From: Streptomyces aurantiogriseus
GTDB taxonomy: Bacteria; Actinomycetota; Actinomycetes; Streptomycetales; Streptomycetaceae
Direction: 5' to 3'
NCBI RefSeq assembly: GCF_014649375.1
Contig: NZ_BMSX01000012.1
Location: 1-64,000, forward strand
DNA length: 64,000 nucleotides
Both the position numbers and the translations under genes were made by a program. Numbering within the stretch: the first letter of the stretch is position 1; each line of letters starts with the position of its first letter. This document shows positions 8,004-16,686 of this stretch, piece after piece. Below the pieces are notes generated by a model. It ran no database searches and had not been told where the DNA came from. It was given only the letters and a program-made list of their open reading frames with translations.

Positions 8004-8474
8004 CTATCTGTCGGCCAGCTTGCGGAAGTCCCAGGAGACGATCTTCTCCGGCCGCAGCCGTATCCACGCGTGCCGTCCGTCGTGCGGCATCGCGTTCAGG
8101 GCGAAGTTCTTGCGCGCGAACAGCGTCTCCACGGCGTCGAGTTCGGCACACAGCTCGCCGGTGCGCGGGATCTCGCCCACGAACTCCACGGTGCCGGACA
8201 GCTCGACGCCCCGCAGCGAGTCGTACTCCTCGCCCGAGTCGATCACGATCGCCACCCGCGGGTCGCGGCGCAGGTCCGCCCATCGCTTGCTGCGCACCAC
8301 CGAGTACAGCCACAGTGCGGAGCCGTCCCACAGGAACCACAGGGCGCTCACATGCGGGGCACCGTCGGCGGAGACGGTGGCGACCCGGCAGGTGCGCTGG
8401 AAGGTGAGGAAGGCGTCCAGCTCCCCCGGCGTCATCATGATCTTCCGGCCCCGGCGCTGCTGAGTGACGGTCAT
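8004..8474 (-). CDS. PPOX-class F420/flavin-dependent oxidase-fold protein
   Basis: 156-residue split-barrel protein. Key stretches are MMTPGELDAFLTFQRTCRVA then TVSADGAPHVSALWFLWDG, RSKRWADLRRDPRVAIVID and GVELSGTVEFVGE. In actinomycetes such proteins often bind F420 or flavins and reduce unknown substrates. GAGGG lies 5-9 nt before the ATG at 8474, which is preferred over the longer frame reaching 8756. It is divergent from an isochorismatase-fold gene. Confidence 0.85.
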   Translation of the reverse strand: MTVTQQRRGRKIMMTPGELDAFLTFQRTCRVATVSADGAPHVSALWFLWDGSALWLYSVVRSKRWADLRRDPRVAIVIDSGEEYDSLRGVELSGTVEFVGEIPRTGELCAELDAVETLFARKNFALNAMPHDGRHAWIRLRPEKIVSWDFRKLADR

Positions 8475-8632
8475 CCGGCCCTCTTTTCTGTTCTCTTCTC
8501 TCACGTCGTGCCAGAGATCTTCTGACATCACGTCAAAAAAGCGTTGTTCTGGAAAGCATGGGTCTTCTTCCGAGCTCACGCAACGGTGGCTATTCTCACC
8601 CGACTTCACCGGACCGACGCTCTGGAGGAACC

Positions 8633-9286
8633 ATGCCGTCCCCCGAACAGCTCGGTGACCTCCTCGACCCCACGAGCACCGTCCTGCTGACCGTGGAATG
8701 CCAGCGGGGCGTCGTCGGACCGGACGCCGCGCTGCCCGAACTCGCCCGCGAGGCACGGGCGTCGGGCGCCCTCACCAACGTCGCCCGCCTGGTGGCCGGC
8801 GCGCACGACAGGGGCGTCCAGGTGATCCACGCCGTCGCCGAACGCCGCCCCGACGGCCGGGGCGCGAACCGCAACGCCCGTCTGTTCCGCGCCGCCGAAC
8901 GCCTCCCCGTCCAGCAGCTCTCCGGCACCGCCGCCGTCCACGTCGCACCCCCCATCGAGGTCACCGACGAGGACGTCGTCGTACGACGGCTGCACGGGCT
9001 GTCGCCGATCCAGGGCACCGACGTCGACGCCCTGCTGCGCAACCTGGGCTGCCGCACCCTGGTCGTCACCGGCGTCTCCGCCAACGTGGCGGTTCCCAAC
9101 GCCGTCTTCGACGCGGTGAACCGCGGCTACACGGTCGTCGTGCCGGCCGACGCCATCGCGGGGGTGCCGTCGGAGTACACCCCCGCGATGATCCGCCACA
9201 CCCTCGCATTGGTCGCCACGGTCGCGACCACGGACGAGGTGCTGACGTGCTTCGAACGGCCGGATGCGAGCGTCAGGCGAGGCTGA
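8633..9286 (+). CDS. Isochorismatase-fold (cysteine hydrolase family) protein with altered catalytic triad
   Basis: 217 residues with the alpha/beta fold of isochorismatases and nicotinamidases. Usual active-site positions can be aligned: Asp becomes Glu in LLTVECQRGV, Lys becomes Arg in DVVVRRLHG, and Cys becomes Ser in VVTGVSANVAVPN. The last change also occurs in true isochorismatases. Either a distinct activity or a non-catalytic role follows; this is inference. GGAGG precedes ATG 8633 by 4 nt. Its last 14 bp overlap the end of the converging Rieske gene. Confidence 0.85.
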   Translation: MPSPEQLGDLLDPTSTVLLTVECQRGVVGPDAALPELAREARASGALTNVARLVAGAHDRGVQVIHAVAERRPDGRGANRNARLFRAAERLPVQQLSGTAAVHVAPPIEVTDEDVVVRRLHGLSPIQGTDVDALLRNLGCRTLVVTGVSANVAVPNAVFDAVNRGYTVVVPADAIAGVPSEYTPAMIRHTLALVATVATTDEVLTCFERPDASVRRG

Positions 9287-9779
9287 TCGAGTCCCCGCTG
9301 ACCGTGATCTTCACCTCGGGCAGCGGCGTCTTCGCCGGACCGCTCTTCACGCTGCCGTCGGTGACGGAGAAGTTGCTCTGGTGGCAGGGGCAGTTGATCA
9401 CGCCGTCGGCGACGCTCTTCACCGCGCAGCCCGCGTGCGTGCACACGGACGAGAACGCCTTGTACTCGCCCGCCGTCGGCTGCACGACGACCACCTTCTC
9501 GGCTTCGAAGACCTTCCCGCCGCCCTCCGGGATCTCGGCGGTCGTGGTGAGCGCGTTGCCGGCCGCCGCGCCACCGGTGCTCGCGGACTCGGAGCTGCCG
9601 GTGGACCCGGTCGACCCGGTCGACCCGGTGGTGCCGCCGGACGAGGCGGACGAGCTCGACGCGTCGTCGTCGGAGCCCCCGCACGCGGTCAGCGCGACGG
9701 TGAGGCCCGCGGCTCCGGCGGCCGCCACGACGGTACGGCGGGCGGGCCCGGAAACGGGTTTGACGGATGCGCTGGTCAT
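9273..9779 (-). CDS. Rieske [2Fe-2S] lipoprotein
   Basis: 168 residues. The N-terminus (ARRTVVAAAGAAGLTVALTACGG) combines a twin-arginine-like motif with a lipobox, so it is probably exported folded and lipid-anchored. A Ser/Gly/Thr-rich linker with repeated GST units (about 37-70) leads to a Rieske domain. Its cluster ligands are in CTHAGC and CPCHQSNF. Stand-alone Rieske lipoproteins are frequent in Streptomyces; an electron-transfer role is expected but the partner is unknown. No upstream operon partner is visible. Confidence 0.92.
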   Translation of the reverse strand: MTSASVKPVSGPARRTVVAAAGAAGLTVALTACGGSDDDASSSSASSGGTTGSTGSTGSTGSSESASTGGAAAGNALTTTAEIPEGGGKVFEAEKVVVVQPTAGEYKAFSSVCTHAGCAVKSVADGVINCPCHQSNFSVTDGSVKSGPAKTPLPEVKITVSGDSISLA

Positions 9780-9976
9780 GCTGAGGTTCCCTTCGTGGGA
9801 GGTGCGATGATCTGCAGAGATGTACGGGCTGTCGGCGTCGCTTGTTCAGCGCCCGCGCCAAGTCCGGACAGTGTCGAGATATTGACCCGTTCGAGATGAG
9901 GCGGGCGTAAGCCACAGCTGTCGCGGAGCTGTCGGCCGGGCGCGGAAGTGCCTTCCCGCCCCAGTAGCCTGCGGCG

Positions 9977-10046
9977 ATGCTCAAGGAGGTCGTCGCGACC
10001 TGTTACATCAAGCCTCCGAGTGAGAGCGGCTCGCTGCCGGGCCTGC
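9977..10046 (+). pseudogene. 5' stub of a HipA-like kinase gene (paralogous to 55290-56045)
   Basis: The frame from ATG 9977 begins MLKEVVATCYIKPPSESGSL then PGLR. It aligns with the start of the intact gene at 55290 (MLTEVTATRYITPLREGGSL then PGL); about 55 of 70 nt are identical by eye. Similarity stops at about 10042 and the frame ends soon after. TAGCCT at 9965-9970 ends 7 nt before the ATG, a plausible native leaderless promoter. I interpret it as the original 5' end left behind when foreign DNA entered the gene. Confidence 0.7.
10026..10041 (+). repeat. Candidate attL core, 16-bp direct repeat
   Basis: GCGGCTCGCTGCCGGG is identical to 55339-55354. In both places it lies at the same codons of the HipA-like reading frame. 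It is the longest identical block between the two copies, so it is the best candidate crossover sequence for the island. Confidence 0.55.
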
Positions 10047-10137
10047 GCCCCGGCCCGGCGTGGGTGGCGCAGCAGGTGACCGGACCGGTCAGGAATCGAG
10101 AAGCCCCGGCCGCCGAGCAGCTCCTAGCGTGATGGCC

Positions 10138-10803
10138 ATGGCAACCACCGCATCCCCTACGTCCCTCACATCCGTCACCCTCGAGGTGGCCGACCCTGAG
10201 GCCGCCCATCGCTTCCACACCGCCCTCGGAGTGGACACGCACGTACGCCTGCGGGCGTCCGAGGCGCACTCCACCGGGTTCCGCGGCTTCACCCTGGCGC
10301 TCACGGTGTCCCGGCGGGCCACCGTCGACAGCTTCCTCGGCGCCGCAGTGGACGCCGGAGCCACGGTGCTGAAGCCCGCCGCGAAGTCGCTGTGGGGCTA
10401 CGGCGGCGTCGTCCAGGCGCCGGACGGGACGATCTGGAAGGTCGCGACCTCGGCGAAGAAGGACTCCGGCCCGGCCACCCGCGAGATCGACGAGATCGTC
10501 CTCCTGCTCGGGGTCGAGGACGTGAAGGCCGCGAAGCAGTTCTACGTCGGCCGGGGCCTCACCGTGGCCAGAAGCTTCGGCGGCAAGTACGCCGAGTTCG
10601 CCTCCGGCGAGTCCAGCCCCGTCAAGCTGGCGCTGTACAAGCGCCGTGGCCTGGCCAAGGACCTCGGCGTCCCCGCCGACGGCACCGGCTCGCACCGCAT
10701 CGTCCTCGGCAGCACCGGCGGCTCCTTCACCGACCCGGACGGATTCGCCTGGGAGGACGCCACGTCGCTGACCCCGCCGTCCACGGCGTCCGCACTGTCC
10801 TGA
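10138..10803 (+). CDS. VOC (glyoxalase/dioxygenase) superfamily protein
   Basis: 221 residues made of two vicinal-oxygen-chelate half-modules: SLTSVTLEVADPEAAHRFHT up to PDGTIWKVATS, and DEIVLLLGVEDVKAAKQFYV to FTDPDGFAWEDAT. Such proteins bind metals and act as lyases, dioxygenases or resistance proteins; metal ligands are not confidently assignable here. TAGCGT (10125-10130) lies 7 nt before ATG 10138, suggesting leaderless transcription. It is followed by a DUF1801 gene in the same direction. Confidence 0.8.
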   Translation: MATTASPTSLTSVTLEVADPEAAHRFHTALGVDTHVRLRASEAHSTGFRGFTLALTVSRRATVDSFLGAAVDAGATVLKPAAKSLWGYGGVVQAPDGTIWKVATSAKKDSGPATREIDEIVLLLGVEDVKAAKQFYVGRGLTVARSFGGKYAEFASGESSPVKLALYKRRGLAKDLGVPADGTGSHRIVLGSTGGSFTDPDGFAWEDATSLTPPSTASALS

Positions 10804-10861
10804 CTCCCGGCCCTGAACTCCCGCCCCGACCTGCCTCATCCCGGTACGAGAGGAAACTGCC

Positions 10862-11344
10862 ATGCAGCACACGAAGTCGTCTGCCGAGAACTCCGGCACG
10901 GCCGCCGAGGAGTACAACGGATTCACCGCCGAGGAGCGGGCCGCGATGAAGGAGCACGCGCAGGAGCAGAAGCAGGCGGTGGCGCGGCGCGGTTCGCGGG
11001 CGGAGAAGGAGGCGGCAGCGGAGCGGGATGTGCTTGCGAAGATCGCCGAGATGCCGGAGGCGGACCGGGTCCTCGCCGAGCGCATCCACGCCCTCGTCAA
11101 GGCCGCCGCTCCGGACCTCACGTCCAAGCTCTGGTACGGGATGCCCGCCTACGCCAGAGACGGCAAGGTCATCTGCCACTTCCAGAGCGCGCAGAAGTTC
11201 AAGTCGAGGTATGCCACGCTCGGATTCAGCGACCAGGCGGCGCTTGACGACGGCGCCATGTGGCCGACCGCCTACGCCCTGAAGGAGTTGACCGCAGCCG
11301 ACGAACAGCGCATCAGCGCGCTCGTCAAGAAGGCGGTGGGCTGA
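10862..11344 (+). CDS. DUF1801 (YdhG-like) domain protein
   Basis: 160 residues: a charged Lys/Glu/Ala-rich N-terminal helix (about 20-55), then a DUF1801-type domain with IHALVKAAAPDLTSKLWYGM and PAYARDGKVICHFQSAQKF. The fold is frataxin/SufE-like in known structures; the function is unsettled. GAGAGGAA precedes the ATG. It lies 58 nt after the VOC gene, so cotranscription is plausible. Confidence 0.8.
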   Translation: MQHTKSSAENSGTAAEEYNGFTAEERAAMKEHAQEQKQAVARRGSRAEKEAAAERDVLAKIAEMPEADRVLAERIHALVKAAAPDLTSKLWYGMPAYARDGKVICHFQSAQKFKSRYATLGFSDQAALDDGAMWPTAYALKELTAADEQRISALVKKAVG

Positions 11345-11618
11345 GGCCGGCCGAGGCGGAACCGGTGGCGGGAGTGAGCGGGCCGCGGACGATGCTCGCA
11401 CGCCGGGCACAGCACGTCGCCACGGCCCGGTTGATCACCTTGATGTCTCCTTCGACTGATCGAGTTGGACTGATCGAGGCCACGCTGCCCCACCTGCCGT
11501 CCCGGATGTCCCGTGAGGCTTGGCCTTCCACGCCTGTACCCGTTGTCGGTGAGCGGCGATGTCGGCGTGTTGCTCTCGCTGACGGTCACAGGGGCGGCCG
11601 TCACCCCGGCCCGACCGA
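11345..11618. other. Intergenic, no gene seen
   Basis: I see no recognisable protein or strong structure in these ~270 bases, although open frames exist because of base composition. It precedes the 3' end of a decayed gene on the minus strand. Confidence 0.4.
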
Positions 11619-11855
11619 TCAGCCCGTCTTGTGCCCCCAGCACGGACCGGCCAGAGCCCACTCCTTGCCCCACTGATTGATTCGTCGCCGGTCCAGCTGC
11701 CACCGTGCGGCGCTTCCGGCGCCGATCACGAGGCCCGACACGGCGAGGGCGGCGCCGGCCCCCAGGAAGCCCGCTTCGACGGCCGCGTCCGTCCGGCTCG
11801 GCGGCGCGGTGGTCAGGTCGCCCTGTGCGTTCGTCCAGACCGTGATCCGCCGGTG
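11619..11855 (-). pseudogene. Rv1733c-like membrane protein, C-terminal fragment
   Basis: The minus-strand frame reads ITVWTNAQGDLTTAPPS, then a hydrophobic segment (AGFLGAGAALAVSGLVIGAG), then ARWQLDRRRINQWGKEWALA and GPCWGHKTG before the stop at 11619. This is the characteristic C-terminus of Rv1733c-family two-TM proteins of Streptomyces. No start or N-terminal part is found upstream, and neighbouring sequence in another frame suggests a frameshift. In mycobacteria Rv1733c belongs to the dormancy regulon, matching the genes to the right. Confidence 0.65.
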
Positions 11856-12307
11856 TCGTGGGGCCGACCGGGGACCAAGTCCATGACGATGACGGGGGCC
11901 GTTCAGCCCCGTGGCCGCGAAGCCGTCCGGACGTCACGGAGGCGAGCCCGATGCGCTGCGCCGTACCTTCCGGCCCGGCGGGGGACCGTACCCCGACCGG
12001 CGCTACCGGCTGGACCAACGGCGTCCCGGGCAGCCGGCCCGCCCAGGACTTCGAGACCGGCCCGATCCCTGTCGTGCACCCGTCCCTTCGGCCGCGCTCC
12101 TCAGGCGACCGGGACGGAGGCGACGTACTCGCCGCGGACCGCACGACCCCGTCCGGCCAGGTGACGGAGGCCGCGGCCGGACCGGGCGGACGCCGATGGA
12201 CCCGGACATACTGGACCTGGGGCATGTGCGGCACCATGCCCCGCCGCCCGACCGCACCGGTTCTCCCACGCCACGTCGCAGAACCGGAGACCGAGGGAGG
12301 ATCGGCC
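11856..12307. other. Upstream region of the alcohol dehydrogenase operon
   Basis: About 450 bases without a recognisable gene. The only notable structure is the inverted repeat at 12219-12242. The long plus-strand frame through this region lacks family similarity before 12308. Confidence 0.4.
12219..12242. promoter_or_regulatory. Inverted repeat upstream of the zinc alcohol dehydrogenase
   Basis: GGGGCATG, 8 nt, CATGCCCC: a perfect 8-bp dyad centred about 78 nt before the ATG at 12308. The size and symmetry suit a dimeric regulator such as a NarL/DosR-type response regulator. The identity of the regulator is a guess. Confidence 0.45.
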
Positions 12308-13378
12308 ATGAAGGGCTACGTTTTCCACGGCCCCGGACACGCCTCCTGGCAGGAAGTCCCGGACCCCGGCGTCAAGGATCCCGCCGACGCGATCGTCCGG
12401 GTCGACGCCGTCACCATCTGCGGCACGGATCTGCACATCCTCAAGGGCGACGTACCGGGGGTGCGTCCTGGCACCGTGCTGGGGCACGAAGCCGTCGGCG
12501 AGATCGTCGAGATCGGCAGCAATGTGCACAGCGTCCGGCCGGGCGACCGTGTCCTGGTCTCCTGCATCACCGCCTGCGGCCGCTGCCGTTTCTGCAGACA
12601 GGGGACCTATGGCCAGTGCCAGGGAGGCGGGGGCTGGACCCTCGGCCACCTGATCGACGGCACCCAGGCCGAGTATGTGCGCGTGCCGTTCGCCGACCTG
12701 TCCGTCCACGCGCTGCCCGGCACCCTGGACGGAAAGGACGCCGTACTGCTGGCGGACATCTTCCCGACCGCCTACGAGGTCGGTGTGCTCAACGGGCACG
12801 TACGGCCCGGAGACACCGTCGCCGTGGTCGGAGCCGGCCCGATCGGGCTGGCGGCGATCGCCACGGCCCGGCTGTTCGCGCCCGAGCGGATCGTCGCGGT
12901 GGATCTGGCCGCCACCCGGCTGGAGGCGGCCCGGCACCTCGGCGCCGACGCCGTGGCGGACGCCCGCGAGGCGCCCGAGCAGCTGGTCGCCGACCTCACC
13001 GACGGGCTGGGCGCCGACGTGGTCGTCGAGGCCGTCGGTGTGCCCGAGAGCTTCGAGATGTGCACCCGCATGGTCCGGCCCGGCGGACACGTGGCCAACG
13101 TGGGCGTGCACGGCAGGCCCGCGACCCTGCACCTCGAAGAGCTGTGGGCCAGGAACGTGACGATCACCACCGGCATCGTCGACACCTCCTCCACCCCCAC
13201 CCTGCTGCGCATGGCCGCGGCCGGCCGGCTGCCCACCTCGGACCTGGTCACCCACACCTTCCCGCTGGACGACATGGAGGAGGCGTACGACGTCTTCGGC
13301 CGGGCCGCCGACACCGGCGCTCTCAAGGTCGTCCTCGGCGGGGAGCAGCACGAAGTGGTCGCTGTCCGAGCGGCCTGA
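12308..13378 (+). CDS. Zinc-dependent alcohol dehydrogenase (MDR family)
   Basis: 356 residues. Catalytic zinc ligands are in TICGTDLHI and VLGHEAVGEI. The structural-zinc loop carries four Cys (SCITACGRCRFCRQGTYGQC). The NAD(P)-binding glycines are in VAVVGAGPIGLAAIATARLF. GGGAGGA precedes the ATG by about 7 nt. The upstream frame to 11858 is not part of the protein. It probably forms an operon with the XRE-PPOX gene 24 nt downstream. Similar dehydrogenases accompany USP and redox genes in Streptomyces hypoxia/dormancy-type loci. Confidence 0.92.
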   Translation: MKGYVFHGPGHASWQEVPDPGVKDPADAIVRVDAVTICGTDLHILKGDVPGVRPGTVLGHEAVGEIVEIGSNVHSVRPGDRVLVSCITACGRCRFCRQGTYGQCQGGGGWTLGHLIDGTQAEYVRVPFADLSVHALPGTLDGKDAVLLADIFPTAYEVGVLNGHVRPGDTVAVVGAGPIGLAAIATARLFAPERIVAVDLAATRLEAARHLGADAVADAREAPEQLVADLTDGLGADVVVEAVGVPESFEMCTRMVRPGGHVANVGVHGRPATLHLEELWARNVTITTGIVDTSSTPTLLRMAAAGRLPTSDLVTHTFPLDDMEEAYDVFGRAADTGALKVVLGGEQHEVVAVRAA

Positions 13379-13402
13379 AGAACAGAGAGGAAGTGACGGG
13401 TC

Positions 13403-14083
13403 ATGGTGGAACGTGTCCCGTCGAGGCCGACCGAGACCGCCCCCGTGGGCGACCTCGGGCGGCGACTCGCCCTGCGACGTGCGCAACTCGGTCTCTCCCG
13501 ACAGGAGACGGCCGCCCGGGCGGGCATGGCCCCCGGCTACCTCCAGTATCTGGAGGAGTATCCCGGCGCCGCACCGGGCGCGGGGGTGCTCCACGGACTG
13601 GCGGAAGTGCTCCGGACCACGGTCAGGGAACTCACGGGCGGCGACACCGATCTGCCGCCCGGCGCCGGTCACCAGGCCTCCCGCCAACCCGAGTTCACCG
13701 AGCTGACGACGCAGGAATGCCGCGACCTGCTGTCGACGCACGGCGTGGGACGCATCGCCGTGCCCACACTCGCCGGGCCCGTCATCGTCCCCGTCGACTA
13801 CAGCGTCGTCGACGACGCCATCGTCTTCCGGACCGCCCCCGGCACGACACCGTCGCAGGCGGCCGGCTGCCAGGTCGCCTTCGAGGTGGATCGGATCGAC
13901 GACGTGTTCGGCCAGGGCTGGAGCGTGCTCGTGCGGGGACACGCGCGGACCGTGACCAACCCCGACGAGGTCCGCCGTCTCGACGAGCAGGCGTGCAGCA
14001 CGCCCTGGGCGGGCGGGCCGCGCGATCAGTGGGTACGCATCGACGTTCCCCTTGTCATCACCGGACGCCGTATCACGGCGTGA
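13403..14083 (+). CDS. XRE helix-turn-helix/pyridoxamine-oxidase-fold fusion protein
   Basis: 226 residues. The N-terminal Cro/C1-type HTH (about 17-75) reads LGRRLALRRAQLGLSRQETA then ARAGMAPGYLQYLEEYPG. The C-terminal split-barrel (about 95-220) is seen in TTQECRDLLSTHGVGRIAVP, IVPVDYSVVDDAIVFRT and WSVLVRGHARTVTNPDEV. The combination suggests a regulator sensing flavin, F420 or heme, which is inference. GAGAGGAAG precedes the ATG. It is likely cotranscribed with the alcohol dehydrogenase. Confidence 0.85.
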   Translation: MVERVPSRPTETAPVGDLGRRLALRRAQLGLSRQETAARAGMAPGYLQYLEEYPGAAPGAGVLHGLAEVLRTTVRELTGGDTDLPPGAGHQASRQPEFTELTTQECRDLLSTHGVGRIAVPTLAGPVIVPVDYSVVDDAIVFRTAPGTTPSQAAGCQVAFEVDRIDDVFGQGWSVLVRGHARTVTNPDEVRRLDEQACSTPWAGGPRDQWVRIDVPLVITGRRITA

Positions 14084-14378
14084 CGCAGGCCGAACGGCGC
14101 GGCCCACCACAGCCGTTCGGCGTGCGACCGGATGCTCGGGGCCCCTGCCGGCCGCTCCACACGAGTCCGCTGTGGCCGTCATCCAGCCTGGTCGCGGACC
14201 TGGCACCACCACGAGGGCCGTCCGGGGCCCTCTGGTGGGCCATGGGGCCCCACCTGATCATGTGCCGGCGCGCAGGAGGTGCCGATCGGCACTCGATGCC
14301 GTCCGGCCAGGGGTGAGATGGTGGCGGTGGAGCTCGATGCTGCCTGGCCGCGCAGCCTGACGAAAGGCGGTGGGGAAG

Positions 14379-15278
14379 ATGGAGCTGCCCTTGGTCGTGG
14401 GGGTCGACGGATCGGACGGGAGCCTCCTGGCGGTCGACTGGGCGGTGGGCGAAGCGGCCCGGCACGGACTGCCGCTGCGGCTGGTGTACGCCTCCCTGTG
14501 GGAGCGGTACGAGGGTGCCGCCCCGCCCGGCGATGAGCGCCCGTCCGAGCAGCTGATGGCGGAGGCCGTCGTCGCGGACGCGGTGGAGCGCGCCCGTCGG
14601 CGGGACCCCGATGTGAAGGTCTCGGCGGAGGTGGTTCCCGACGAGGCGTCGAACGCACTGCTGCGCGAGGGCCCCGGAGCCTACGCTCTGGTGACCGGTT
14701 CCCGGGGGCGTGGTGTGCTTTCCGGTCTGCTCCTGGGGTCGGTCTCCCTGGCCGTGGCGGCTCGCGCCCACTGCCCGGTGATCGTGGTCCGAGGGGACAA
14801 GGCCGGCCTGGCGGGCAGCCACGAGCGGATCCTGCTCGGCGTCGACGACGCCGCGACCGCTGGTGAGGCCGTACGGTTCGCGTTCCGCGAGGCTGAGGCA
14901 CGGGGGTGCGTTCTCGACGTCGTGCGCGCCTGGCGTCGCCCCGCGCACGAGACCGCCGACCAGGTGTCCCCGGACCTCGTCCGGGGAGAATCCCAGCCGG
15001 CCGTGAACCCGGCACATGACCACGAGCGGCAGGCGTCCGCCCTGCTGGACGCCGCGCTGCACGACGCGGCGACCGACCACCCCGCGGTCCGGGTGCGCCG
15101 CACCACGGTCGAGGGACCGGCCCGCAGGGTGCTGCTGCACCGGTCGGCAGCGGCGGACCTCGTGGTCGTCGGGGCCCAGCGCCGCAGCGGCCACTTCGGC
15201 CTTCAGCTCGGCCGGGTGGCGCACACGCTGCTGCACCACGCGGCCTGCCCGGTCGCCGTCGTGCCGCAGCGGGTGTGA
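14379..15278 (+). CDS. Universal stress protein, tandem UspA domains
   Basis: 299 residues, two UspA domains. The first runs from LPLVVGVDGSDGSLLAVDWA to GSRGRGVLSGLLLGSVSLAV, with a G-2X-G-9X-G(S)-like ATP-binding end. The second runs from RILLGVDDAATAGEAVRFAF to VVGAQRRSGHFGLQLGRVAH. It is a cytoplasmic, probably ATP-binding stress protein. ATG 14379 is chosen because GGTGGGG precedes it; GTG 14370 is an alternative. The ~295 nt upstream hold no other gene. It is the only intact USP in a locus with two decayed ones. Confidence 0.9.
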   Translation: MELPLVVGVDGSDGSLLAVDWAVGEAARHGLPLRLVYASLWERYEGAAPPGDERPSEQLMAEAVVADAVERARRRDPDVKVSAEVVPDEASNALLREGPGAYALVTGSRGRGVLSGLLLGSVSLAVAARAHCPVIVVRGDKAGLAGSHERILLGVDDAATAGEAVRFAFREAEARGCVLDVVRAWRRPAHETADQVSPDLVRGESQPAVNPAHDHERQASALLDAALHDAATDHPAVRVRRTTVEGPARRVLLHRSAAADLVVVGAQRRSGHFGLQLGRVAHTLLHHAACPVAVVPQRV

Positions 15279-15639
15279 TCATGCGCCGCCCCCTCGCCCC
15301 CGACACGCCCGCACCGACGAGCCGTGCGTGTTCCTCCGCCTCCCGGCCGGAGCCGGCCGGTGCGGTCAGCGCGTGCGAGTGCGTCACCGAGGAAGGCAGC
15401 GGCAGAGCCCGGACGGCACACACGCGCGTTCCGCACGCGCTCGCGGCGGTGAAGGCGAACTCCAGGAGCGGGGCGGCGGCCGTCCCTCCTCCTGCGCACC
15501 GACCACGTTCTCGTCCCGGTCGCCGGCCGCCGGTTGGTCCCGGCCCTCCTCGACGGACGGCCCCGTTCTGGGGACGCCCCCGGTGCGAGTCCCCCGCGCC
15601 GGGGCTGTGTCCGACCGTGATCGCTGTGCGGCGGTGAGC
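15279..15639. other. Intergenic, no gene seen
   Basis: No recognisable coding sequence lies between the USP gene and the GH97 remnant. Frames on both strands are arginine/proline-rich shadows. Confidence 0.4.
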
Positions 15640-16290
15640 GCGTACGGCCAGCCCATGGCGTCGGCCAGATCGAACCAGCGGAGCGTCTGCTCCAGGTTCT
15701 TGGGGCTGTTGTGGTCCATCATCCAGCTGAACGTGGCCGCTCCGGGGCGCACCCAGGAGGTGTCGTCCAGCGCGCAGGGGACGCCGAGGTCGGTTGCGAG
15801 GGTGGTGCCGGCGACGCGGGCGGCGGTGCGGGCCACCGCGACGAACCGCCAGGGGGTCTGCCAGGCGCCGCCGACCTGCGGGGTGCCGGGGCCGAGGGTG
15901 CCGAGCGCCTCGTCGTCGTAGGGGAAGGCGACGATGTACGTCACCTGCCCGGCGACCGCGTCGAGGGCGGGCTGTGCGAGGTGGCAGGCCGGGTACGTGC
16001 CGTTCCATACCGGACTCGCTCGCCAGCACCCACCACTCGTCGCCGTCGGCCCCGGCCGTGCGGGCCAGCAACGGGAAGGAGGCGCCGCGCGCAGAGGCGG
16101 TGGCGTCGCCCAGGGCGGGGATGGTGTGGTGGTCGCGGGGGACGTACCACTCCTGGTACTTGGGCTTTTGGACGGTGTACGGCAGGGTGAACTGCGCGCC
16201 GCCGTCGGCCGGCGCGGATCCCGCTGAGAGAGGAACGGCCAGGGCAGCGGTGGTCGTGGCGGCCGCGGCGATGACGGTCCTTTCGGGAGA
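15640..16290 (-). pseudogene. Glycoside hydrolase family 97 (alpha-glucosidase-like) remnant
   Basis: Minus-strand frames give a secretory signal (TVIAAAATTTAALAVPLSAG), an N-terminal domain (QKPKYQEWYVPRDHHTIPAL, LARTAGADGDEWWVLASESG), then after a frameshift near 15990 NGTYPACHLAQPALDAVAGQ and YIVAFPYDDEALG. The start of the catalytic barrel follows (ATFSWMMDHNSPKNLEQTLR then WFDLADAMGWPYAL). Similarity ends near 15645, so the barrel and its catalytic residues are missing. No in-frame start codon precedes the signal peptide. It is clearly dead. Confidence 0.7.
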
Positions 16291-16686
16291 CTCTGCCGGG
16301 ATTCTCGTGGTTCATGGGGGCGGGCACGTCCTCTGCCTCGGATGCGTCGGATCGGGTGGAGCCTGGCCGACGTTGTCCGCGGGCAGTGACGTGGCGATGT
16401 TCCCAGTCTGAAGGATCATCGAGCAAACCGATACCGAACGCGGCGCCGGTCTGCTCGGTCCGACGGCCAGACCCGAGCCGGCCGGCAACGGAGACTTCCT
16501 GCTCAGCGCGCGCTCGTGCCCGACGAGAGGGGCATGCGGATCACCGTCGACCACGGCGTCGGATCGGCGGCGCGCTCTCCTTCCTCCTGCGCCTGCGGCA
16601 CGGCGGTCCGCACCCGCTGACGTCGGGGACGGGTGTCGCCTTTTCCAGGATGTGCGGTGTGACCGCATGAGCCCGCGGTACCCGGC
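16291..16686. other. Intergenic, no gene seen
   Basis: About 400 bases with no protein I recognise on either strand. They separate the GH97 remnant from the GAF-SpoIIE gene and probably contain the latter's promoter. Confidence 0.4.

Noticed and set aside
9977..10046. Reading the stub as a functional small protein
   Set aside because: Similarity to the HipA-like start ends abruptly and the frame has no conserved continuation.
12101..14212. 703-codon open frame on the minus strand
   Set aside because: It is antisense to the alcohol dehydrogenase and XRE-PPOX genes, which have family motifs and ribosome binding sites; the frame has none and is explained by GC-rich third positions.
14234..14254. 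GGTGGGCCATGGGGCCCCACC as a possible dormancy-regulator box upstream of the USP gene
   Set aside because: The dyad is imperfect beyond a CCATGG core and I could not find matching copies upstream of the other locus genes.
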